In this document: one piece after another, positions 10,901-22,500 of the stretch
Layout of the letters: each line of letters begins with the position of its first letter
Numbering within the stretch: the stretch's first letter is position 1
NCBI GenBank assembly: GCA_047495785.1
Contig: JBLDXI010000007.1
Location: forward strand, 4,402,001-4,466,000
Source of the DNA: Lepidodermella squamata
Lineage: Eukaryota; Gastrotricha
DNA: 64,000 bases
Direction of reading: 5' to 3'
The notes under the pieces: generated by a model
Database searches by the model: none
What the model saw: only the letters and a program-made list of their open reading frames with translations
Told to the model about the DNA's origin: nothing
Translations under genes and position numbers: made by a program

Positions 10901-13021
10901 GCGTCCCATGGTGTCCTATGGGCCTCAAATGGACAAAATGACAAAAATAGATCCACACTAAGAAACAAGGCATTTTTTGAACATTTCCAGACCCCAAATA
11001 AAAACTGCCAGCTAACGCTCGCGAGTTTCGAGTTTCCTTAATTTCAGTCATTTTACGAAGGTGTCCTAAGGTGAGCCATTCTCATAGGACTCTGCTGTGT
11101 CATGCGAGACAAAAATTATCGCTGGTATAGCGAATAGTTGATGATGAAAAATTTATTTCCTTGACTTTCCCAGCCTTTCAACACGCCTAGTTTTCAAATG
11201 GAACTAACGGTTCGCATAACAGATTCAGACAACGCCTCGTCGCCAGGATTTGCGCTTATAATAGCTAAAAACGCATCGATCGGTCGACCATCAACTTCTC
11301 GTATGTTGAGCGCGACATCCATCTGAATAAGACATTGGCTTCCTCTTTCAAAAAAAAATAAAATGCTATAATAGCCCATATTTTCCACTTGCAGAAAATG
11401 GGTTCAGTTTAGATTCCAGCAAGTTCATCGGCTTCGCTGTAGCAGCGAATAGTTTCGCAGGAACTCTGACTGCAACAGTCACCGCATCTCCACCTGGTGG
11501 CGGCACGCTGTTCAACCAAATTTGCAATACGCCAGGCTTGGCAATCTGCACATCGCTCAGCTTAATAGCAGCTCGAAATAACCTGGTCAAATACCAAATA
11601 CGGGTTGAGAATGGCACTTTTCTCTCGGTTAGGTTAATTCATCTGTTCGATTCCTTCCTCAATGTTCCTTTCAGGTTTCAACGTGTTTCGTTGATGGCAC
11701 GTGCTTTGGACCTTCCACGGCCACTCTCCCTGTCAATCTAGCGAGTCTGATGGCAACAGAAACTATGATGCTAGGAATAGGTGCTCGGAACGGTCCGACA
11801 TCGGACACAATAGATGTGATCAGCCTGGCGGTTTATGACCTCTCAGCATCAACAACAACTACGCCATCTGCAATAAATACAAAGCAGCTGCTGGTAACGA
11901 CGGCATCGACCACCACTTCGAATAGCGAATTTCCGATTCCGCAGCTTAACGAAGGCAACTTCGTACCTGCAGTTGAAATTGGCGATCTGCTACCCTGCAA
12001 AGCTATCGGCATAGCCTATCGCTCGCCCAGTACGAATACGCAAATTTACGCAACTCTCACTTTTGACCGGCTAACTGCTGTTCATCAGGCTGAGCGGGAA
12101 GTCTCGCTTTGGGGCTCTCTCCTACTGCAGTGGGTGGTCTCTGCATGCGAAGCTACGTACACAGCTCCCGGGGTAGACGAGAAAGAACGCCTGGTCTCAA
12201 CTCGTCGAACGGATATCTGGCGCCCGTCACTGATTTTCGCCAACAAAACCCCCGACTTCGACTCGAGCAACCCGGCTGGCGGCTCGACGATGGACATCGC
12301 CTACTACCCAACTGTCCCGAACCGTACGCTGTACTTCCACTGGAACCGGGTCGGAACCTACACAACCAGCTGCAATCTCGATCTGACAAACTTCCCGTTC
12401 GACAAGCAAACCTGCGATGTGACGATGCTCATGTCCGAATCGGCCTACTTTCTCTCCTTCGGTGGGGTACATGTTGTGGCTGTTGATCTATCGTACGGAA
12501 CCTGGGCGTTCGACTCGCTGTCAGTGACGCATGGTAACGTAACCAGTGTCGCCAGGTTATCAGTCCCAGTCTCCTATGCGAAGGTGAAATTATTCTTCAA
12601 GCGCTCGCCAGGCTTCTACATCGTCAACATGGTTGTACCTTGCTACATTCTGATCAGCCTCGCCTTCGCAACTTTCTTCATGGACCCGGGTCTGCCTGAT
12701 CGTCCGAGCATTTGCTGCACAATCATGCTGTCGCTGGTTGTTGCCCAGTCGGATGTACTCTCGAGCGTTCCCGCGACGGGTCAATCAATTCTGTACGCGA
12801 ATTACATTCTCACCCTTACTGGTATAATAGCCTGCATCGCCTTCTACGAGATCGTTACGTCTTGCCTGGTATCGAAAGACGAAGCCAAGTACGCGAGGCG
12901 CTTTCCTGTTGTCGGCGAATTGTCGGCGCCGCTTATCAATCTGCTCGACAGCCTCGCCTTCTTGGTAGCTTTCGAGTGCGTTCTCGTCGTCAATCTCTAC
13001 TTCGCATACGAAATCGACTGA
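7919..13021 (+). CDS. Receptor B: two six-Cys domains, linker, Cys-loop channel
   Basis: Exons: 7919-8143, 8198-8318, 8369-8801, 8854-9034, 11174-11300, 11395-11627, 11675-13021 (888 aa). I start at MKLLIVLSYLGSAIGQG because it makes a signal peptide; an upstream in-frame ATG at 7823 is less likely. Domain 1 has all six cysteines. Domain 2 lacks the first Cys (ISGTF in place of SCGTL) and the last (VYDL in place of VYDC). A ~30-residue Thr-rich linker precedes the channel: WRPSLIFANKTPDFD, Cys-loop CNLDLTNFPFDKQTC, pore DRPSICCTIMLSLVVAQSD, very short M3-M4 loop. Intron 4 (2.1 kb) carries a nested pair of inverted-repeat elements. AATAAA lies at 13458, about 440 bp after the stop. Ligand unknown. 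Confidence 0.85.
9145..10595. mobile_element. Tc1/mariner-like non-autonomous element in gene B intron
   Basis: The ends are perfect 24-bp inverted repeats starting CCGTAATCCGGTACAACTTT, flanked by TA on both sides (9143-9144 and 10596-10597), as expected for the Tc1/mariner group. Subterminal motifs GTACAACTTTGAACA and GTACAAGTTTGAACA recur near 9530. I see no transposase. A second inverted-repeat element is nested inside. Confidence 0.65.
9800..10297. mobile_element. Nested inverted-repeat element
   Basis: It starts GGGTTTTTTTTATTCGCAAC and ends with the inverse GTTGCGAATAAAAAAAACCC. The interior is rich in TGTATTTTCTGTATTT-like repeats on both sides, in inverted orientation. It lies wholly within the Tc1-like element. 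No coding sequence; superfamily not assigned. Confidence 0.5.
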
Positions 13022-13602
13022 GTGCAAGATTTCGTCCAACACTCTGACTCTTTTGCTGTCTCTCTCAACTGGAAATTTAATTACTGGTGTAATTGTTATG
13101 TGACCAGTAAATCACTGCTATTTGTTGTCAGTTTTTCTATAGTTGTTCGCCTGCAATTTTCACTTGGCGGGAGGGGTGAGACGGCAGCAACATTTCCTCT
13201 CCTTGATCTTTCGGGCGGAGTCAGTTGCAGCCGTGCACGATGACTTCACTCGCCGAGTTCGGGCTTTATACCGACTCCGCAGGCTACTCGCTTCTCGATT
13301 TTGTTTTGACTTTCTATGTTATGCTATAATCCTTTCATACGCCCCTAGTATCCAGTATATGCCCACGTTCTGGCGAAACACAATCCGGTCTGTGTGAAAG
13401 ATATTTTCAAAACGTCTAGCTAACTTTGTCCGCCCATCTCCCTGTTGTCAATGAGAAAATAAATAATTTAGGGTGTTGTGACTCCTAGACACTAATGGAT
13501 AGATTCTACGTTGCAAAAAGCCAAAAGTCTGAGTTGTGCTGAATAGCTTAAAAGCTTTGCTTCGATGTAGTTTTTCTGTAGGATATTTTACTCGCCATCA
13601 TA
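13022..13602. other. Intergenic between receptor genes B and C
   Basis: Only 581 bp separate the stop of B from the start of C, both on the plus strand. AATAAA at 13458 is the likely polyadenylation signal of B. The C promoter must be in the remainder. No other feature seen. Confidence 0.5.
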
Positions 13603-16600
13603 ATGCTGACGTGTGCAGCACTGAGTTTGCTGCTGCTAAGCCTGCGTGGCGTTGAAGCGCTAGCAATAGCCCGATGCGGTACTCTGTTGCCACAGTACTC
13701 GCTTTTCGATCACGTGACCGACCGTGCCGCAAACTGGGACTTCTACCAACAACCGGGCCTGAATGCGTCCAACTCGCCGGTCAATGCGAGCCGCCTGACC
13801 ATCAGCAGCCAATTTTCGCAGAGTTCAGCTTTGTGGGCGAAAATTGTAAGTTTCGATTTGCATTTGACCTTCTCGGCCGCAGTTTAATACAGTTTTTTTT
13901 ATAATTTAGCCGTTTACACTAAGCAATTTCTACATCGAAATATCAGCCTACATCGCCACTGGTGGGTATGCGTATGGCGCCGATGGATTAGCTATTATCG
14001 TTGCCAACAATGCTTCTTTGACGCGACTCAATTCAGGTAAATGTTTTGAATATGGGTAACGGGAATCTCTGGTTTATGATAAGCATGGCAGATTCACTGG
14101 TAACGAATTAATATTGGGTCTGATGGAACAGAGAGGGAAGTACCGCCAGTGATGATGAGGATTATCCCTACCAGTTCAATACGGTCAACTGAATCAATAG
14201 CCTAAGAAAGGGCTCTTATGTGGATTTTCCTTATCCCTACCAGTTCTACTGTCCTACTGTCCTACTGTCCTACTTAATTCAAATTTAATTTATTTTAGGT
14301 GCATCGTACGCCGTTGACTTTTCGTCACTGATAGGCCTGTTCGTGCGCCTTTATCCATACAGAGGCTACTTCGCCTCATGGCTGAACACGCGACCTTATG
14401 GTAACGATTTGCTCAGTTGCTCCAGCCGAGATATCGTATCTTGTGGAAGTCTTCTGAGCACCACGGACTGGGTTCTGAATCGAGTCATCACCCTCCAGGT
14501 TCGCGTCGAAGGCGGCAATCAAGTCTCCATCGCGCTGTGTCGTGCTGACGGCAAGTGCATAGGTCCTTACACGGGATCTTCAGACCAAAACAGTCTGCTA
14601 AGCAAAATCTTCGCCAATCAGACGATGATGCTGGGCATTGCTGGGCAGGCGGGAGGAGTGTCAGACACTCAGGATATATTGAGCGTGGCGGTTTATGACT
14701 GCTCTAGTTCACCACCTTCGACCAAGTGAGTAAAATTATTTTCTATATTTCGCCAACTACATTGTATTCAGTAAAAGCAGGGCTGCAAAATATGCAGAAA
14801 TGGCGCATGGGATGCGCAGGAAATTATCGAAATTTTGCCGAAATTAGGAAATTTTTGCTAGGAAACTCATTTTAAAACGCTTGGAAAACGCTTGGAAAAT
14901 GGCTGGAAAAACTAGGAAGCTGCCAGGAAAACACTATGAAAGCAAGGCGAAAACTAGTTTAGAACTTTAATTAATCGATACAAATAATCGATATTCGAAG
15001 ACCAAAACTCGATAATTCCTATTTTCAGAGGACCGATGCATGAAAACCGAGGCCACCAATGAATTCCTCGTGAAAAATTAGTACCCTAGAACATGTCTCG
15101 CACTACTAGAAAATTTGCCATTTTGAACTAGGTAATTAAAATGCGATAATTGCTTTATGGCACCTAATTATCTCCGCAACCGCGATAGATAAAAAAATTC
15201 TGCAAAAGCCATTCGATCTCGCTTATCTGATGGTGAAATTTGAATTTTCCGGTTTGATGGCGAAAGTCCCAAAATTGATGGCAGAAAGCATTTTCCCCTT
15301 CTCAAAGGGCGTTAAAAGTGGGTGGACGGCTTCACAAGAATCTCAAACTAGGGGGTATTTTCGGGCCTTAATTTAACGCTTTTTTCATGGCTAAAGGGTC
15401 TCTTTAGGTTTTTTGGGAATTTTTTAATTTGACCTGCCGAGCTGGGGGTGCGGGTACGATTCCCCCTTACTTCGATCATAAACAGCCCTGCATATAAGAA
15501 CGTGCCTCTAAAAAGGGGGCTTTTATGGAGGGCGTACTGTACTTCCTAACAATGAATCTATGCTTTTTATTTCACCCTGGCGTTTAGCACGGAGGCTATA
15601 CCACAATGTGGAACGCTCGACCCTCAGCATTCGCTTTTCGATCACGCGGCGGAACGATCAGCGAAATGGGATTTCTACCAGTTCCCCGGCTTGAACGCCT
15701 CGAATTCGCCGACTAATGCCAGCCGTTTGACAATCGAAGGTTTCTACCTGCAGAGCTCTGCTTTATGGGCGAAAACGGTGGGCTTCTTTTTTATTGTTAA
15801 ACTGGGAATTTGCGTTAAGAAGCAAGATCGCATTTCGTTAGATTGTTACGGGCGATGTTTCGGGGTATCTCTGTCTCTGTTGCCGGGTAAAAAAGAAAGC
15901 GATATAGCACTGAGGCTATTTTGCAGCTCATTTTGTTTCTATGTCATCGTTATTGTTTCATTGTTATTTCGAGAAGATATGCATTATCATATTTTGTGAA
16001 TCAAGCCGTTCAAACTAACGAATTTCTACATCGAAATATTGGTCCGCACCGTCCCCGGTCCAACGTCGCCAGGTGCCGATGGATTAGCGATTGTCGTCGC
16101 GAACAATGCTTCACTGACTCGACTCAATGCAGGTTAGTGAATAATGAATAACAAAATGTTCACATGCTTGCACACGCCCCGTAATTCGGGCCTAGTCGAC
16201 CGAATCAAGATCGCTAGCTACATTCTTTCGCCCTGGTGAGGACGAAACATATTAAATTTAAGACTTCCCTACTGGACATCCAATTTCCAATTTAATAAAT
16301 TTGATAAAAAATGAACGCATTATCTGGGGCTTTTCGGAAATTGTTGGGAACTTGACTTGCTCGGTGCACAGTGTAGATGATGGACATTTTGCGAAAGGGG
16401 GATATAAGTAAGGGTCCCCCCTTATATTGCTCAAGTTTCCACAGGGGCCAGGGAAAAAACATAAAAGGGTCCCCCCTTCCCCCCCGCCATCTTCGACCGA
16501 CGGTGCAACAGTAATTCACAGGATGATTTGTCTTTGATTCGATCTTCATTCCTTTTTCATCCACCTTTCCCATTTTCCTCGGAGCAACAAATAAATTCGC

Positions 16601-18463
16601 AATAATGAAGATGTTTTCTATGAAATATTTCAGATGCGAAGTACGCTGTTGATTGGTCGTCGCTTGTTGGCCTCGGTGTTATGATGTATCCATGGAGTGG
16701 CAACTATTTCGCTTGGCTGAACGCCGCACCCTACGGTGCACAGCCGACTTGCAGCAGCCGTGACATCCTAGCATGCGGAAGTCTCTTGAATAATGCCGAT
16801 TGGATTCTTAATCGGACTGTTACGCTGAAGGTTCGCGTCGAAAGCGGAAATAAAGTGTCGATGGCGCTGTGTCGGGCAGACGGCAAATGCATCGGCCCCT
16901 ACGCAGGATCTTCGGACCTCTACAATCTGTCGGACCCCACGTTTGCGGGCCAGGCCATGATGTTCGGCATTGGCGGCCAGGCCGGTGGGAGGAATGGCGA
17001 TGTGTCAGACACTGAAGATATCCTGAGTGTGGCAGTTTACGATTGCTCAAGGCCACCAACAACCACCAGCAGGTACGTGTTTACCCCTCTTCAGCATGTG
17101 TCAGTTTTAAACAACCACATCACACCATGCGTGAGTCATGGGAGAAGTAGGATCCCCGAACTAGTGGGTATTTCGAGCCCAAATTTTACGACCCACTGTG
17201 GTTTTTTTCTGGGGTTTTCTACTTTGACTGGACGAACTGGTGGTACTTTTGCTAAGTTATTTTAACATGGACTTTCTGCATTTCTGTAGCTCAACAACCG
17301 CGGCAAAAAAAACAGCGAAGCCTCGTGAATATACGACGACGCAGAGCCCCACGAACAGCGAATTTCCTATTCCAGACCTCGAACAAGGCAGCTTTGTGCC
17401 AACAGTTGACGTTGATGATCTGATATCGTGCAAGACCATCAGCGGGGAATACCGGTCGCCGAGCCCGAATACCAAAATTTACGCAACTCTCACTTTCGAC
17501 CGACTGGCATCTGTTCATCAGGAACAGCAGGAAGTCTCGCTGTGGGGCGGCCTGCTCTTGCAGTGGATGGTCACTTCGTGTGAAGCTTGGTACACAGCTC
17601 CCAGCGCGTTCGAAAAAGAACGCCTCGTCACAACTCACAGGACCGACATATGGCGGCCGTCATTAGTATTCGTCAACAAAACTCCCGATTTCGATACGAG
17701 CAACCCAGCTGGCGCACAGGCGCTGGACATCGCCTACTACCCAACTGTCCCAAACCGCACGTTGTACTTCCACTGGAACCGGGTTGGCATTTTCACGACC
17801 AGTTGCGAGCTTGACCTGTCCAGCTTCCCATTCGATAAGCAAGCCTGTGATCTGACAATGGTCATTTCCGAGTCAGCTCGTTTCGTGGCTTTCGACGGAG
17901 TCCACGTGAATCTGAGGGATTTTTCCTTCGGTGTCTGGTCCTTCGAATCGATGACGGTTGCTCGAGGGAACGTGACAAGTATTGCCAAACTGACGGCGCC
18001 AGTCTCCTACGTCAAAGTGACACTCATTTTCAAACGTAGTTCTGAATTCTACGTCGTCAATATGGCTGTGCCGTGCTATGTGCTGATCAGCCTCGCCTTC
18101 GCATCTTTCTTCATGGACCCTGCCCTTCCGGATCGTCCGACCATTTGCGGCACCATCCTGCTATCGCTCGTTGTCGCCCAGTCCGACGTGCTGTCTGGTG
18201 TTCCGGCGACGGGTCAAGGCATTCTGTACGCGAATTACATCCTCAGCCTGACTGGGCTGATAGCCGGCATCGCCTTCTACCAGGTCGTCATGTCTCGCCT
18301 CGTGTCTAAAGACGAGGAGAAATACGCCCACCGCTTCAGCGTCATCGGCAAATTTACGCTCAGTCTCATCAATCTCCTCGATTTGCTCGCTTTCCTGGTC
18401 GCCTTCGAAGGGTTATGTATCATCCATCTTTACTTTGCTAATTCGATTGAATTGCAGGCATGA
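13603..18463 (+). CDS. Receptor C: two six-Cys domains, linker, Cys-loop channel
   Basis: Exons: 13603-13845, 13910-14036, 14299-14725, 15588-15777, 16006-16132, 16634-17072, 17290-18463 (908 aa). A strong signal peptide (MLTCAALSLLLLSLRG) starts the protein. Both extracellular domains carry the full set of six cysteines and resemble each other more closely than in the other genes (both have LCRADGKCIGPY). The third exon of domain 2 is unsplit, unlike in B, D and F. The linker is Lys/Thr-rich. The channel has WRPSLVFVNKTPDFD, Cys-loop CELDLSSFPFDKQAC and pore DRPTICGTILLSLVVAQSD, with an M3-M4 loop of about 20 residues. AATAAA at 18665 is a likely polyadenylation signal. Probably one subunit of a pentameric channel; ligand unknown. 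Confidence 0.85.
14778..15490. mobile_element. hAT-like MITE in gene C intron 3
   Basis: The ends are CAGGGCTGCAAAATATGCAG at the left and CAGCCCTG at the right (reverse complement CAGGGCTG), the terminal form typical of hAT elements. The flanking 8-mers AGTAAAAG and CATATAAG agree at only five of eight positions, so the target duplication is weak. No transposase visible. Confidence 0.45.
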
Positions 18464-19500
18464 AAAGCACACCCGACCTTTAATATGGCTCTATCAATTT
18501 GTAGTAAATGCTAAATTTGCCGTCATTGACCCTTATTTCGACTGGACTCTCAGCAGCTTAAAAACTGTATACATACAGTGATACCTTAGTCGGCCCATGG
18601 ATGCAATCAATCTTTTTTCACCTCCTACGTTTCTTAATTTAGTATAACAGTGTCACTAATATCAAATAAATACACGTTTTCGAATTATATTATGTTGACT
18701 AGAGCTCTATGAGTTTTGGCTGGAATGGCAGACATTACCTCCTGCCGATGATTGAAAAATTCAACAAGAATCTCTGTTGAAATATTAAAATGTCTCTTTT
18801 TGTGGCTTGTTAAATAACATTCAATCTGCGAAGGTAATGCGGGAGAGCCTCGCCGTAAACATGTTTTTTTCTCCTTCGAATAGCCCCCACAGAATTGTTT
18901 TTTAATAGTGGTATAATAATAATCAATAAATCCAGCCAAGTATTCCAAGCAAAAGTTGTGTGGTAAAAGAAAACCAAAGCAAGAGTTTTTATTTGTTAAA
19001 CCGCTAAATGCTAAAGAGACATGCTTATTTGTGAAATGTGAAATTTATTAAGGTGAAATAGATGGAATCTAAGAAGCAGGATAATAAAGAGAATTATCGT
19101 GCATTAGCGATTATCAGATGGACAAATTTATGTTCACCAGAAGAAAAATCACCTTATTTTGTGGGATAACGAATCGGACTTTTAACTTGTGAAATCCCTT
19201 CAATCCTGATTAACGGATTTTCAACATTTATCTGAATTCATGCCCAAAATCACTCTAATTCATTTAAAAAAGGCAGTTATTTATCTACTGAAAGCATTAA
19301 TTCAGATACCGATACTAAATTCATGCTTTCGGTATATAAATTTTCTGGTGTTGGTAAAGAAGAATCGAAAGATTTAACTTCGCAACTCAGTGCAATGATT
19401 CACGCAATCATGTAAATGAGAAACAGATCAAGCTGCGCTTGCATTACCGAAATTTTCCCGTTACTGAAAATCTGCTTATCTAGCGCAAGTGAAAAATCAG
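18464..19500. other. Intergenic, no gene recognised
   Basis: It lies between the convergent ends of receptor C and the lectin/adhesion gene. It holds the likely polyadenylation signal of C (AATAAA, 18665). Otherwise AT-rich sequence without recognisable genes or repeats. Confidence 0.5.
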
Positions 19501-22500
19501 TCAAAACACCGTGATTCGCGATATTTGAATAGTTGCAGTGCCTTCTTTTTCGATGCTGACGTAGCGGCCGCTCAACGAAGGGGTGCAATGGAAAGTCAGC
19601 GCTTGTCCCGGGACCAAAGCTGCGCGGTTTCCATCGATCCAATAGTCACAAACAGGATTAGACCTAAGATTGTCACCCGTTGACATTCCGACTCGAATTG
19701 TCAGCTGGCAGCTGCCAGGATTGGAATCTGTAACCCAAGAGCCGCTTTGTTGCGTGACCGCAATTATCTTGGCAACTGGATACGAATCACCGAGATCGAC
19801 CTGAAGCCAGCCAGAAGTCAAGGACGCCGCGGCGCTGTTGGGCCCAGGAGTGGTCAGAGCTGCGAGATTCGCTGCTGGTATTGATGAGATGTTAGTTGTC
19901 ACGAGCTTGAACTTGGCAAGGTCCGTCCCATTGTCATAGTTTGCTCCAAGCTGACAAATCTCAATCGTAGACCCAGCAGTAACTCCAGCAATCGTTAAAT
20001 ACCTGCCGGAGATAGGCCCATTCTCACATACTAGTTGAACCCGTCTTCCGTGTGGAATTTTGCCTATCTGAGAGCACTGTGGTTGAGAATCTGCATCAGC
20101 AGCTGAGGTGGGGTTTGTTGATCCCAAACGAACGTATACGTTACCAACAGGCTGCGAAATGACCTGGGCATATGTGCTCGGTGAGCGAAATGAGGTGGCT
20201 GGAGCCGAGCAACCTTTGAAGCCGAATCTGCCGTAGGGAGCAACGTTAAAGTCATCGACGACAAGGCGGACTGCCTTTGTTTGTAGGGGATACGGGCTCA
20301 GATAGGATATGAAGGGGTTAGGGTTGCTAGAGGCTGACGGGCCATCGAAGCTCCGAAGTCTCGACCCGTTGTGCGGCCAAACATAGCCAGTCCATGCATA
20401 ACCGTCCAAACTAGCCATAAGATGGTATTTAGTGATCCAGGAGGTCGAGTCAACACTGCACTGCACGACGACGGCCGTTAAGACTTTCATCACTGAAAAC
20501 GTGACTTGATAAAACGGCGTAGCATCGGTGAGTAGAGGTCGGAAATCGGCTGTGCTCCCGATAACAAACGTCTGAGGTTCGATAGCTGGAGTTTGGGTGC
20601 TGGAAACAGCGATGCTGCTGTTGTTTCCATCATTCAGCTCCGCCTCGCAGAAGAAATCTGATATTTTGTATGACCTTCCTGAGAGTTGGGCAGATGAGAG
20701 TTGAAATTACTTACCGGGACAGCCACGAAGCAGAACACGCAATCCAATGCCGCCAGACCAAGACACTGGATGAATGCGGACATATCTCGCCAAAATGTAC
20801 GGCCGGATGGCATTCCAAATCAAACCGTCGTTGTTTTCGTTGCCAGCAAATATCTTTGTGATAGATTTGATTAAGATGCAACAGTTTTATTTCATCACTG
20901 ACTAACCTTGACGACAGTTGCCCTCGGTAATTCGTAGACCCAAACGAAGTAGTTGAAAGGTGTCCCGTAGGACATTTTGAAACTCGTGACGTAGTAGCCA
21001 GTTGAGTAGTCGCCCTGGGTCGCAATCGACGCGACTGTGCTTTCCTCGCCCAGATCAAGCATCAAAAATTGGTTTGTATTAGAAGTTACAGGCTGCCAGC
21101 AGCACGCATTTGAACCAGCTGTGTTTGCATTGCCAACCCACCGGTTGTGAAGTCGGAACTGATCGAATTTAACCCCAGCTGCTGACGTGAATACAGAACT
21201 CGGCGAGGCTGTAGCTCGACCACTTAGATCGCTCTCGCAAACGTGACCTTGAACTATATAAACCGAGACAAATTACGCAAAGTTGTAGCGCGTAGATTGC
21301 TTACGAGATACAGGCCCAGGGCACTGAGTAGCGACCTCCATAGCCATGTACTGGTTCAAGTAGCCCTGGAATACGATCAGGCACGCAAAGTCGCCCCTCG
21401 CCCAATAGCCCGAGGAACTTTGACGCGCAATGCCAATGCGCTGTGACTGCATCGGCCTCACGTCGGGCAAATTGTAGCTAGCAACTTTACTGCCGTCGTA
21501 GAAACCTTCGAAACGCATGGCACCAGGCGTCATGTCAAACGACATCATGAAGTGCCGCCAAGTGTTGTAATGCGTGTCCACCGTTACCGTTCTGATGTAT
21601 GCCGCATTCGAACTGCCTGTTGGGGTTTCCAATATCGCTTGGTACAAGATGGAGTTCGGTGTAATCGGCGTAATGAAAACTTTTTCAGCGTCGGATGACA
21701 CCTGGTTCATGCTGATAACAGGCATGTTCACGCCGTTGCCTGACTCTTTGCTGTAGAAAAATAAGCCGAACGTGTAAGGCGTCGCAGTGTTCGCGCCCTT
21801 GCCGAACAACATGTCCGTTCGACCTGCAACCGAATAATAGTAGTTGGACGAGGATGCGCTTTGCTGGCCCCAGACGTCATTCGTGTTGCCCCGCCACGGG
21901 AAACCAGAGCCTACACGTTACACATATAGGAATTTTGGCATAATATTAACGAAATGCACCTTGCAGCCAACTTGATGAAGCGGTGACGTTCCCAGCCGTT
22001 GGATCTGTGATGGACGAGCTGCCGTAGGATCCATCAAATGGCGTGCTCGTAACCGCGGTCATGTCCACCGTCGAAGTCAGTGGGCACCGCTTCAAAGACG
22101 CGACCTGCCTTCGATTCAGTGCGGCCTTGTAGACTTGAAGGCACGCCACATTGATCGGCATGGCACTTCCGACGCGGAACGTACTCGTATTTGTTTCAAG
22201 CCCGTTAGAACACGTAACTGTGAGTGAATTTCCGGAGCCATCTAGCAATGCCGACACTAAACCAGTTGCGTGGTCATAGATCAGTGCGATGTAGGCCCAG
22301 TGGTTAGCTAATAGTTGCTTCGTAGTGGTCAAGCCGACCCGAGACCCGGGGCTACCACGGCAATTAATCATGACGCCCAGTTTCCCGCTGTCAATCGACA
22401 GGTAAACAACAGGTGCTGCAGGCGGGCTGTACCAACCTAGAATCGTGCCATCAGTGGCGTTGAGTTGCATTACGTGCATCAATATGGTGAAAGAGAACTG